DNA of 64,000 bases, taken from NCBI GenBank assembly GCA_963457665.1, contig OY735215.1, positions 30,827,318 to 30,891,317 of the forward strand, read 5' to 3'. This document shows, in pieces, positions 11,463-22,190 of this stretch. The DNA comes from Thysanoteuthis rhombus (Eukaryota; Mollusca; Cephalopoda; Oegopsida; Thysanoteuthidae). Positions within the stretch are counted from its first letter, which is position 1. Each line of letters begins with the position of its first letter. Position numbers and translations under genes: made by a program. The notes under the pieces are model-generated. The model was given only the letters and a program-made list of their open reading frames with translations. It searched no databases and had not been told where the DNA came from.

Positions 11463-12159
11463 CATTTCACCCGTTGGATTTTTTCATTTGCTAATTCGAG
11501 TACTGTCTCTTTCACTCAGTCGAACGCTGATTCTATTATTCAATGTTTATTTGACATAGGTTCAATAAAAAAAAACTATCTAATGCCTTTTCAATCGTAT
11601 TTAAACATCTGCTATGATATAAACGTTTTGTTTCTCCATAATTTGGACCTTTTGTGAGGAGTTTTCATAACTTTTTTAACGAGATTTTTCTCAATCTCTA
11701 GTTTGCCTGTTCATATGTGGCCAATATTTTTATCACATAATTAGAAGGCCTGGTACTCACATTTCGGAATACTAATTTCGCCATCTTTATTTATAGTAAG
11801 AGATCCTACTGTTAGTTCATAATTAGAAAAATTATTTCGTATTGTTGGTCTTAATCTGCATATTACAAACGAATTATTCTCTTCTTTCACTTGGAGTTTG
11901 TAGGATTTCTTTGTGATCAAAGATTTCAAGTAAATTCTTATTACCAAGTCCTTTATTTCAATTGAAAAAAAAAGACGCAGACGTTACCAAGTCTACTTTT
12001 CTCTAATTCAATTGATGGTTTATATAATTTCATAAAGATGCAATAAAAAAATATCTAATGCTTTTTTAATCTCATTTAAACATTTGAACATGGATTATCA
12101 TCTTGTCTGGACCATTTTGTGTGGGATGACTTTCATTTTGATGTTTCCCCAGTATGGTG
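11463..12159. other. No gene assigned; holds ~100-bp direct repeats
   Basis: Segments 11560-11660 and 12040-12130 are diverged direct repeats (both contain TATCTAATGC, then TTTAAACAT, then a TTTGGACC/TCTGGACC-like phrase). A minus-strand ORF at 11741-11947 (68 residues, ends EISIPKCEYQAF) lies between them. I do not recognise it. Confidence 0.45.
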
Positions 12160-12480
12160 AGGGTTGCTGACACCGGACACTTCGAGTGCAACAGAATATC
12201 GGCAGCGTATTTTTTGTTTCATCACCTTAGAGTGGACGTCTGCGAAGAGGACGCGCTCAGATTTCTCACTGGCGTCGGATGTCTTATTCACACGCCATAT
12301 ACTCGATATTGGTAATACAAGAAGTTAAGCAACAGTATACTTCACGTTGGCTCCTGGGCGCTTACTGCAGAGCGAGAATTTACTCTCAAACAAAACGACG
12401 CATCATACTGGATAAAGGTACGCGCCTTCGTGCTCGGAGTATCTGCGCGCTCTCCCTCGAATCAAAGTGTTACTTCCCGA
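12160..12480. other. GC-richer unassigned block with a weak 5S-rRNA-like core
   Basis: This stretch is clearly richer in G+C and CpG than its surroundings. It contains GAAGTTAAGCAAC at 12321-12333, identical to the box C core of many invertebrate 5S rRNAs, and further on TTGGCTCCTGGGC. Other 5S landmarks are not convincing. It could be a decayed 5S-derived SINE or unrelated. Confidence 0.3.
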
Positions 12481-12540
12481 CCTTGTTAATCGAGAAATGT
12501 CACGTTTTATATATACATAAATAAAGAGAGATAGTGGTAG

Positions 12541-12579
12541 AAAGAGAGCGCGCGCAAGAGAGAGAGAGAGAGACAGAGG
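12541..12579. repeat. GA/GC low-complexity tract
   Basis: Purine-rich run: GAGAGAGCGCGCGC followed by (AG)n. Confidence 0.85.
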
Positions 12580-12582
12580 GGA

Positions 12583-13931
<1,349 letters not shown>

Positions 13932-13966
13932 ACACGCACACACACACACACACACACATACACACT

Positions 13967-14047
<81 letters not shown>
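13932..14047. repeat. Compound (CA)n(TA)n microsatellite
   Basis: CA units with ACACAT and ACACTC interruptions to about 13989, then about 29 TA units. Confidence 0.97.
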
Positions 14048-14050
<3 letters not shown>

Positions 14051-14269
14051 ACTGACTGTGAAAATAGCTCATTTGTTGGGCAGTGATTTCAAGGTTTTGA
14101 ATTTGATTTACTACACACATTGATGATAGCGAAAATATTATGACCATTGACATGCAGTAAAAATAACAGTTAATGTCTAGTGTTAATTGCGCGTGTCAGG
14201 GTCAAGGGTATATAAGCAGGTAAACCGGCCTCGGGTACTTTTCATTTTTATGTGTCGAATGGCACAGTA

Positions 14270-15090
14270 ATGGGCGAGAAGAGAGATTTGAGTGATTTTG
14301 ATAAAGGTCGAATTGCTATGGCCAGGAGGCTAATTCAGAGCATTCAAGAAGCGACACGGCTTGTGGGATGTTTGGCTGTATTGTTTACTTATCAGCCACG
14401 GCCTGAGAATGGAAGAGTCACCAACTGCCGGCAAGACATTGGGTGACCAAGACCTACTGATGAGGGAAGTGAACAGAGTCTTTCCCGCCAAGTACGAACG
14501 AATAGAAGACCTACTGTGGCATGAAGTACAGATAGCCTTAAAATGAAAGAATGCATCACGTTACATCATACCTTTTTTGCGTATGATGCTGTGTAGCCGC
14601 TGACCAGTCAGGATTACCAATTTCATCTGATCCGATTAGTCTCCCTACTCCTGAATACGATAGACAACAAGGTACGTGTGCATGCTCATCCTGGAGAAGT
14701 GATAACACCAGAATGCGACCATCCAGTGGAGGCAGTGGGATGTTTTGAGCAACGTTCTGCAAAGAAACAAGGGATCTATATTTCATGTGGAAGGTACTCT
14801 GTCGTGCATCACCTACCTCAATATCATTGATGACCAGATACACTGCTTCATGGTCACAGTCTCCTACGATGGTAGTATCATCTTTCAGTGGGACAATGTG
14901 CCCTGCTACGTATGGGAATGGTTTCTGGAACATGAAGAAGACTTCAATGTATTGTCCTTGCCACCAAACAGTCCAGATCTCAACCCCGACGAGCACTGTG
15001 ATATGTTGGACCTGCAATTTCGCTGTGCAGAACCTCCACTATGCAACGCACTGCAGTTGAAGGGTCTGCTGTTAACATTCTAGCACCAGG
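14270..15090 (+). pseudogene. Tc1-like (DDE) transposase, decayed
   Basis: The ATG at 14270 opens MGEKRDLSDFDKGRIAMARR, the N-terminal helix-turn-helix start common in Tc1 transposases. After frameshifts come SQDYQFHLIRLVSLLTPEY near 14605-14660 and GTLSCITYLNIIDDQIHCF near 14795-14850. Then FQWDNVPC near 14885 holds the second catalytic Asp, and PPNSPDLNPDEHCDML near 14963-15010 holds the Glu. I count 32 residues between that Asp and Glu, where Tc1 elements have 34, so two codons appear lost. The first catalytic Asp is not identifiable. Inverted terminal repeats were not found. The 153-residue minus-strand ORF over this region is only its antisense shadow. Confidence 0.85.
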
Positions 15091-15414
15091 TCCCGGGAAA
15101 AAAAACTTTAGAGGTCTTGTTGGGTTCATGTCTGATCGGGCAAGAGCTATTTTGCAGGCGCATTGAGGACCAATACTTGATTGAAGGCCGTAATATTTTG
15201 GCTCATCAGTGCATATATTTGAAAGAGAAAAACCCCAGTTGCAAAACACTGATAAGAGAGTTGGTCCCATTAGCATTCGGTGTTGATTTTGGATCCCCAT
15301 ATGGTCTTGCATAAATATGATTTTGTGCCTAAGCTAAGCTTTGTAAATTATCAGTGTTCATATCAATCTACCTCTATTTCTAAAATTGCCTATCTTCTCC
15401 AAATCTATATATAT
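15091..15414. other. Probable 3' part of the Tc1-like element, no separate gene
   Basis: Sequence following the transposase Glu region. The short ORF at 15117-15314 has no recognised motif. Confidence 0.4.
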
Positions 15415-15431
15415 ATAAAATAATAATTGAG

Positions 15432-15483
15432 CCATCCACAGACAGCTGTTTCGTTGTATTACAACTCTTCAGTGTGGCAATGG
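15432..15483 (-). ncRNA. Type I hammerhead ribozyme, copy A (all core bases present)
   Basis: Read 5'-3' on the minus strand from 15483: helix I strand CCACA (15477-15473) precedes CTGAAGA (15472-15466), which is C3 to A9 of the core. Helix II is GTTGT, loop AAT, ACAAC (15465-15453), a perfect 5-bp stem. GAA (15452-15450) is G12 to A14. Helix III is ACAG paired with CTGT (15449-15442) without any loop, then C17 at 15441, so the cleavage site is GUC. TGTGG (15440-15436) closes helix I with CCACA. Beyond an internal loop (TTG opposite A) a further CCA pairs with TGG. The loopless helix III suggests the ribozyme acts as a dimer, as known for other retrozyme and newt-type hammerheads. Cleavage is predicted between 15441 and 15440. 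Confidence 0.85.
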
Positions 15484-15516
15484 ACTTTCTATTATCACAT
15501 CCAGTAACACGAGGTA

Positions 15517-15527
15517 GGATCGAAACC
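15517..15527 (-). promoter_or_regulatory. Pol III B-box-like element in the retrozyme unit
   Basis: On the minus strand GGTTTCGATCC fits the B-box consensus GGTTCRANYCC with one inserted T. An A-box-like stretch, TAGTCTGGTAAAATGCC, lies upstream at 15565-15549. The intervening sequence resembles the anticodon region of a tRNA. Confidence 0.5.
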
Positions 15528-15754
15528 TTCGCTTCAGACCCAGAGACTGGCATTTTACCAGACTACACAGAACTGGACGGTCAGTAAGGCTGAATTTAAG
15601 CGATATATTCACTTACGCACGATTTCACTAGAATGCTTTATTCCAGAGTTAAAAGAGAATTGCTCATAGCTTATAATGAACGAGTTATCTCACTTAAAGA
15701 GTGCTCAACCCTGAATAAGGAAGCGTTAATTATAATAATAATTAAATAATTGAG

Positions 15755-15810
15755 TTATCCACAGACAGCTGTTTCCTTGTATCACTGCTCTTCAGTGTGG
15801 CAATAGACTA
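15755..15810 (-). ncRNA. Hammerhead ribozyme copy B (helix II degraded)
   Basis: The minus strand shows the same order: CCACA (15800-15796), CTGAAGA (15795-15789), a helix II region GCAGT-GAT-ACAAG in which only the distal two pairs form, GAA (15775... side, 15775-15773), ACAGCTGT (15772-15765 approximately), C17 at 15764, and TGTGG (15763-15759) for helix I. All catalytic core bases are still present, but helix II has lost its three proximal pairs relative to copy A, so activity is probably lost. Confidence 0.75.
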
Positions 15811-15835
15811 TCCATCATCCTATCCAAATCGGTAT

Positions 15836-16845
<1,010 letters not shown>

Positions 16846-16880
<35 letters not shown>
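16846..16880. repeat. (TA)n microsatellite at the left edge of a SINE pair
   Basis: About 17 TA units directly joined to the tRNA-like sequence. Confidence 0.95.
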
Positions 16881-16882
<2 letters not shown>

Positions 16883-17104
16883 CCACTTCGGCGTAGCAAT
16901 GCGCTTTCCATTGTGCTAAACAGCTAGCTGACAAGGCGAAATGCAATTTATAATTCATTCTGACCGCTCAAAATGTCTCTTTCTTGAATACATACTGACG
17001 CGTTGAAAGAGACAAAAAAGACCGAGGATAAACGAGATGAGATTTGGATTGAAAGCAGTTATTCGGCCTTTGCCTTATCAGCGGGCTGTTTAGCATGAAG
17101 TTAA

Positions 17105-17107
<3 letters not shown>
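16881..17107. mobile_element. tRNA-derived SINE, inverted pair of heads around one body
   Basis: The minus strand at 16921-16895 reads TTTAGCACAATGG...GCGCATTGC, an A-box-containing tRNA head. The plus strand at 17081-17107 reads GCGGGCTGTTTAGCATGAAG, a second head. The body between them on the plus strand (GTTGAAAGAGAC...GATTTGGATTGAAAGCAGTTATT) matches the minus strand of the tandem SINE at 51.8-52.4 kb. Both heads end abruptly in (TA)n tracts, so the B boxes are missing. Confidence 0.7.

Positions 17108-17166
<59 letters not shown>
17108..17166. repeat. (TA)n microsatellite at the right edge of the SINE pair
   Basis: About 29 AT units directly following the truncated tRNA head. Confidence 0.97.
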
Positions 17167-17168
<2 letters not shown>

Positions 17169-18367
17169 CATTTTATTTATAAGGTTTTAAATAATTCATT
17201 TTACAAAGCTTTCCGGGGAAACATAAAGGACTTACTTGACGAATTTTTTAGTTCCCTTTTTTATACCTCTTGATAATATGCTATTTAGTCGTAGGAAAGT
17301 CACCGTAAATAGATATAAGTACACTAAGCCAAAAGCTCACGATATTAGAGTGTTAGCTACTAAGTATTCATCTGGGTAAAGCGAAGGCTTAAATCGCAAA
17401 TTCTGTGACAGGCGCGATGCCCGCAACCCCCTGAAAGATAAGTCCTTCACAATCCATCGAAATCTCGTGCATCGAGATGTTAGAGCTCCTCCCAATCAAC
17501 TGGGCACCTACAGCTTCGGCTCCACCTTGTTGTGGTAATATCGTAGCTCACGTAATCAGTAAGAAAGCTATTCAATGAAAATCTGGCTTCATTCGCCCAC
17601 TACACTATATAGTAATAGTTCGATTTATATCACATAGGCGAAGTCAACAGATTTCCATAAACTTAATTTCTAGCATCTATAATAATTTCGAAGGAAATAT
17701 TTCTTAATTGTTTCCATATATTCAATGATTTTAGCAAACTTAGAGCTTGTTTAGACTGTTGTAGAGTCGTCGCACTTGAAATGGTGGAGGATCAGTTTTT
17801 CACGAAAGAAAGACTGAAGCTGTAGCCAGAGCAAGGACGCTTTTCATAGTTCGATGAATACAAAAGTTGTGCCTTGGTCCAGAAGTCTCCAGTACCAAAT
17901 TTCAGCTCAATACGACAATCTATAAGGCAAATTTTTTGGAAGAAACTGCGAATAATGCAGACACCCCTCCCTTGACAAATCGGTTCTGTGAATAGATATT
18001 CACTTAGCTCAGATAATTTAATAACTTAAAGGTTCACTTCGCTCTTTTAAAATATTGCCGTTCAGTCCTGATACGAGTCACTTAGAACTTCGGTTTTCTT
18101 TATCTTGGACTCTGGGATGAAAGTTGAAAAAGAATCAAATCATGGGGGCACCAAGGATCCGCCTTCCAGACAGCATCTCAGTGCTGCACCTGAAGAGGGG
18201 GTCAGGAACTGTTTCCAATTAATACCGACGTGATACATAGACATTTTATTTTATCTATACACTTTTTCATTTTATTTTATTAGAAATCGTCAATCTCAAC
18301 TGTCACCAAAATTGTCGACATGAGTTTCTTGAGGTTTTCAAATCAGTTTATGTTACGTGCACATGAA
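17167..18367. other. No gene assigned
   Basis: The 17.75-18.0 kb part is somewhat richer in G+C and may be an old transposon, but I could not match it to a family. Confidence 0.4.
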
Positions 18368-18712
18368 AAAATTAGGCTGGGCCTCACATGGAGAGACTAC
18401 AAGACAGCACCGTACATCCGAGAAGAGAAAAGAGTCAGGGACATCATAGAATCCATTAATAAAACTCAAATGGCAGTGGGCTGGCCACGTTGCAAGAATG
18501 GCAGACAACTAATGGACATCACGACTCACGACATGGATCCCCCGAGATCACATGCGGAACCGAGGCCGGCAGAATATTAGATGGAGAGACGAGCTAGACA
18601 AGTTCAGGAAGTACTGGCTCCGTGACACCCATGATAGAGAAGTGTGGCAAATCTTGGGGAAGTTCTATGTCCAACGACGGACGTAAAAGGACTGATGATG
18701 ATGATGCTAAAT
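18368..18712 (+). pseudogene. RTE-clade LINE, 3' fragment, copy 4
   Basis: The plus strand carries the terminal RTE block: GLTWRDYKTAPYIREEKRV near 18378-18440, then QMAVGWPRCKNGRQ (a frameshifted VARMADN block), and frameshifted text equal to RWRDELDKFRKYW near 18575-18620. It ends with a GATGATGATGATG tail at about 18693-18708. It is more strongly 5'-truncated than copies 1 and 3. Confidence 0.87.
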
Positions 18713-19247
18713 TGGTCTCTTGGTTTTGTGAGCAACAGCATTTTCGTTTTTTGAAAATTCGGACTTTTTCTGTGATCACCGCCCAACAGAAGGCGAGAGG
18801 AGTGATTTATTCACTGATCATTGATCTTTTTCCTAATTCGTAATTGATCTCCCCAAACACGACATTCATGGCAGTTTTATGTTAAGCGCTCACGTCAAAA
18901 AGACCTGTTGTCTAATGGCATATCATGTTGGGATATGAATAAATTTTAGCAAATTAGCACGTGTGCAAAATTCTTAGACTGGACCTGTAATTGGATTATA
19001 AATCAGATGTATGGTCATGTGACTAGTTTTTCATTTTTTGACACTAGATGATGTTATGGCAGATTCTAATAGGATACTTTTTAATCATATATAAGGCTTG
19101 ATCCGTGTTTCATTGTTTTTTGTTTGTTTTTTTTTTGTTTTTTTTATTAGTTTGGCTTTTCATTTATGAGCGACGGTATGTACTCGTCACCATATACCTA
19201 TATACGTATAGACATACGCAGGAACATATAGGTGTGCGTTATATACA
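18713..19247. other. No gene seen
   Basis: The phrase AACAGAAGGCGAGAGGAGTGA near 18785-18805 recurs, inverted, near 28603-28625 (ACTCCTCTCGCCTTTCGTT), with shared neighbouring text about hearing-sized stretches of 60-80 bp. It is probably a dispersed repeat. Confidence 0.4.
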
Positions 19248-20165
19248 AGGGCTGGACAAAATAATGAAAACATTCGCTGATTTTATTTGTTGTATTTCTA
19301 GACCATATTTATACCACATAAAACTTCGAATGACTTCTTTGAATGTGTTGCAGATCATTACATATCATGTTAATCCACAATCCTCGTGTTGGTTTATTGA
19401 GCTTCATAGGGTTGGATACTACGGAAATGCTGCAACTGCCAACCCCTTTGCTTTCACAAATTAACATGGAACGTCGTAAAAAGTGTTGTGATGACCACAA
19501 GAATTGGACAATGGGCTAGTGAGAAAATGTGATATACTCGGAAGAATCTTCTTTTACATTATTTCCATGTTCTTATAGAGTTTACGTCTGGAGGTAATCT
19601 AAAGAAGCTTATAAGTCTCACTTCAACAGTGAAGCATGGATTTGTAATGATTTGGGCGTGTTGAAGGAGTGGTGGACAATCGATGGACATCACGACTCAC
19701 AACATGGATCCCCCAGAGATCGCATATGCAACCGAGATTGGTTGAATACAAGATGGAGAGACGACCTAGACAAGTTCAGAAAGTATTGGCCCCGCGACGC
19801 TTATGATAGAGACGTCTGGCGAATCCTGGAGGAGATCTTTGTAAAACGACGGACTTTTAAAATACTGATGATCATCATCATCATGATCATCATGATCATC
19901 ATGATCATCACAGAATTCTCTTAGTCCAACAGTAGCACTGCATGGTAAGGTGAACTCCCGGGATCATCTGTCAATTTTGACTGACTATTTGAATCTCATG
20001 GTGCAAACATTCTTTCCCAGTGACGGCGCTGTCTTTCAAAGCAATAATGCACCCATTCACACCGCTACAGTTGTATGAAAACTGGTTTTGAAATACATTT
20101 AAGTGAACTTTAACACTTGGATTGGTCCCCGCAACTATCGAATCTTAATATAATCGAGCATGTAT
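19248..20165 (+). pseudogene. Tc1-like transposase, second family, interrupted by an RTE insertion
   Basis: The left end reads GGGCTGGACAAAATAATGAAAAC at 19248-19270, typical of Tc1/mariner ends. The coding remnant resumes with DESSFTLFP- and VYVW-like text near 19530-19590, then a SVMIWA-type block ending near 19660, where an RTE fragment interrupts it (19662-19915). After the insertion it continues VALHGKVNSRDHLSILTDYLNLMVQ near 19935-20005 and FQSNNAPIHTATVV near 20035-20075. In the latter the second catalytic Asp has become Asn. NLNIIEH with the Glu follows near 20143-20162. The order proves nesting: the Tc1 copy is older than the RTE insertion. Confidence 0.8.
19662..19915 (+). pseudogene. 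RTE-clade LINE, 3' fragment, copy 5, nested in Tc1
   Basis: Encodes the last ~65 residues of the RTE ORF (DGHHDSQHGSPRD frame-shadow of the TTHNMDPPRD block, then RWRDDLDKFRKYWPRDAYDR and VWRILEEIFVKRR, given here in separate pieces near 19750-19850). It ends in a TGATCATCATCATCATGATCATCATG tail at 19867-19911. Both flanks are Tc1 transposase sequence. Confidence 0.85.
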
Positions 20166-20554
20166 GTGTGTGTGTGTATGTGTGGCTACTTGCTGTGCAA
20201 GCTGCTTTTAAGGATGGTATTCGAGTTCAGATAAACTTCATATTTCGAATTCAGAATTTGATTGCAAGCAATCTTTAGTTACTAGCATTTCACGGCCATC
20301 TTGAAATTACCTTGAATTATATATAGCTAAACCAAATGTCTACATGTGTAAATCGATCATTATGTCATGATATGCACGCATGCTCGTATTTAGCCCAATG
20401 CATGCAAACATAAGAAAGAAATATAAATCCTACGCACAACGAATTAGCCGAGAATAAAGCTACTATTCTTGAAAAACAGCTCATACAAGACATTCCCACG
20501 TGTACGTCAATCTGAGTTTATTTGCTTGCATGGGGGAAGATTATTAGGCAGTTC

Positions 20555-20575
20555 CATAGATAGATAGATAGATAG
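20555..20575. repeat. (ATAG)n microsatellite
   Basis: Five GATA/ATAG units. Confidence 0.9.
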
Positions 20576-20689
20576 GATTGTACGCATTTGGTTCAAGTTT
20601 CAGTGAAAATAACTTCGAAAAATATGCTAATAAGAGATCAATTTCTTATTATTAATCGGTAAACATGGGCGTCCGATTAGGAGGGTGGG

Positions 20690-20900
20690 GACTAACAGGG
20701 CTTGCCCCCTCTAAAAACACACACTTGATCCAGGCCTTCTCACCTAGGGCGAGAGGATTTGAAAGTGGAACCTTATAGTCAATAGAGGATAATGATGCAG
20801 TATAATTGTTTTGTATAGGCCTAAGTATATAAAAAGTGTACTGTTATTCATTGGTAACAGAGTTGCCAGTAAGTTCCGAGTATACCCAGTTCTCCCCTGG
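20690..20900 (+). repeat. Dispersed repeat, copy 1 (partner 49780-50110)
   Basis: Shares AGGCCTTCTC, GTTGGAACCTTATAGTCAAT-like text, GATGATGCAGTA and the CAGAGTTGCCA...GTA..CCC phrase with 49780-50110 in the same order. A looser match near 40680-40750 has the CAATTCTTGA..ATAATCGTTTTATGTAA part. It is non-coding, possibly a hAT-derived MITE. Confidence 0.65.
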
Positions 20901-21569
20901 GGAATGTATCCTTTTAGCCTCACCTCCTTGCAAGAGGGACAGCTGATACTGATATTGGTTAGTGTGGTATACTTAGTTAAATTCTTCTAATATTCCAGCT
21001 ATTACTCACACCATCTTCAGGACAACTATGTTCTGATGATGATGGGATTAAACTTGAAAATGTTTGCAAAATCAACCACGGATCTTATTTGCTCATTAAA
21101 TATTTATTATTTGGAGTTATTTTCATCTTATATTTTGAAACTGTCTGATAAACAATGTTTCTATTGTACGGTACTTAATTCTAAATGATGATGATGATGA
21201 TGATATAAGGAGACATATCACTTGGAGGGAAATTTTTTAATCACTCGAAAAAACCTGGGCATTAGTAAAATTAGTAGGAAAGTTGCTTCTTTATATGAAT
21301 AAAAGCTTGAAGCTTTTATCCTCATGGAAAAAAAAGGTGATGGAAATCATCCAATGAAAGAAGGTCCCATGAGATTGACCACCCTTTTCCAAACGTAAAA
21401 CTACGTCCTTTATGTTTATAATGTAAACATAATTATTCCTAAAGTCAATAAGTTTCGTCCAAGTATGAACTTATCAAAAAGAATTATATGAAATTCTTTT
21501 TTGTTTATATCAAATGATTCGTGAAATCATCACTAGGAAACTAGCTTATCAATTCAACCTATGCCTCTG
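20901..21569. other. No gene; (GAT)6 at 21187-21204
   Basis: A short GAT microsatellite at 21187-21204 may mark another decayed LINE tail. Otherwise nothing is recognised. Confidence 0.45.
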
Positions 21570-22190
21570 AGTTAAGTCCCGGAAGATTGGAACACTGCAA
21601 TCATAATGCTGTTATATAAGAAAGGAAACCGAATGATCTAAAGTATAAGCGAACAAGCCCACTCACATGCATCTACAATTTTCTTTACTAAAGTGATCAA
21701 CGATCGAATCACTACAACGCTAGATGAACACCAACCACGGAAACAGGCTGACTTTAGAAGTAGCTACTTGACCATAGATCCTCTCCATTCGATAAATCAT
21801 CAAAGAAAAGAAGCATCGGAATGTAAATTGCTACTCGCTGTGGCATTTTTTTACTTTAAAAAGAAGGCCTTTGACTCAGTGGAAACCCTCAGTCGTGGAT
21901 ATCATACAAGGCGTAGATCCCGTATATGTCAGTGTCTTGCATTATATTAAGCAACAGCAGTTTCAGTATCAAACTACATGATAACTCTGAGGGTAAGACA
22001 AATTGATATCAGCTCGCTCAAATTCTTCAGTCTGCCTCGAGACGATCTTCTGAAACCTAGTCTGAGCAAAAGAAGGAATCAGAATAGACGGCGAATACCT
22101 GAGTAACCTCGAATTTGCTTTGTCCATTTATTGGATGCTAGTATTTATTGAGATACTTCAAATGCCCTAAATTAGGTTATCTTTGTGTGA
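21570..22190 (+). pseudogene. RTE-clade LINE, N-terminal RT domain fragment, copy 6
   Basis: This is the only RTE fragment here covering RT fingers and palm. PEDWNTAIIMLLYKKGNRNDLK lies near 21582-21645 (quoted in full only to its family landmark PEDWNTAI and LLYKKGN). Then LDEHQPRKQADFRS near 21722-21765, KKAFDSVE near 21860-21885 (the first catalytic Asp), GVDPVY near 21910, and GIRIDGEYLSNLEFA near 22078-22122. In the last, the expected FADD box is replaced by FALS. Stops and shifts are frequent. It joins in content, though not in position, to copy 3, which starts at the FADD box. Confidence 0.82.

Larger units (their letters stand above)
15415..15835 (-). mobile_element. Retrozyme-like / hammerhead SINE-like tandem repeat (323-bp unit)
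   Basis: Two homologous modules, at about 15418-15505 and 15741-15828, lie 323 bp apart. Each contains a hammerhead ribozyme sequence on the minus strand followed by TGTGGAT, then CTCAATTATT and a TAATTATTATTATA-type tail. The 323 bp between the two predicted cleavage sites is the full unit and includes a tRNA-like segment with a Pol III B box. A dimeric arrangement of type I hammerheads around a few hundred bases is known in metazoan retrozymes, and a Pol III promoter plus hammerhead is known in the schistosome Sm-alpha SINE. Which of these classes this belongs to is inference. The homology of the two modules extends upstream to a TGGAT...GATAATAGA-like stretch. Confidence 0.75.

Noticed and set aside
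12279-12400. Functional 5S rRNA gene
   Set aside because: Only the box C 13-mer matches well. Box A, the 5' end and terminator do not fit.
14556-15017. 153-residue minus-strand ORF, the longest in the window
   Set aside because: It is antisense to a recognisable Tc1 transposase. No motif, and it shifts in parallel with the sense frame.
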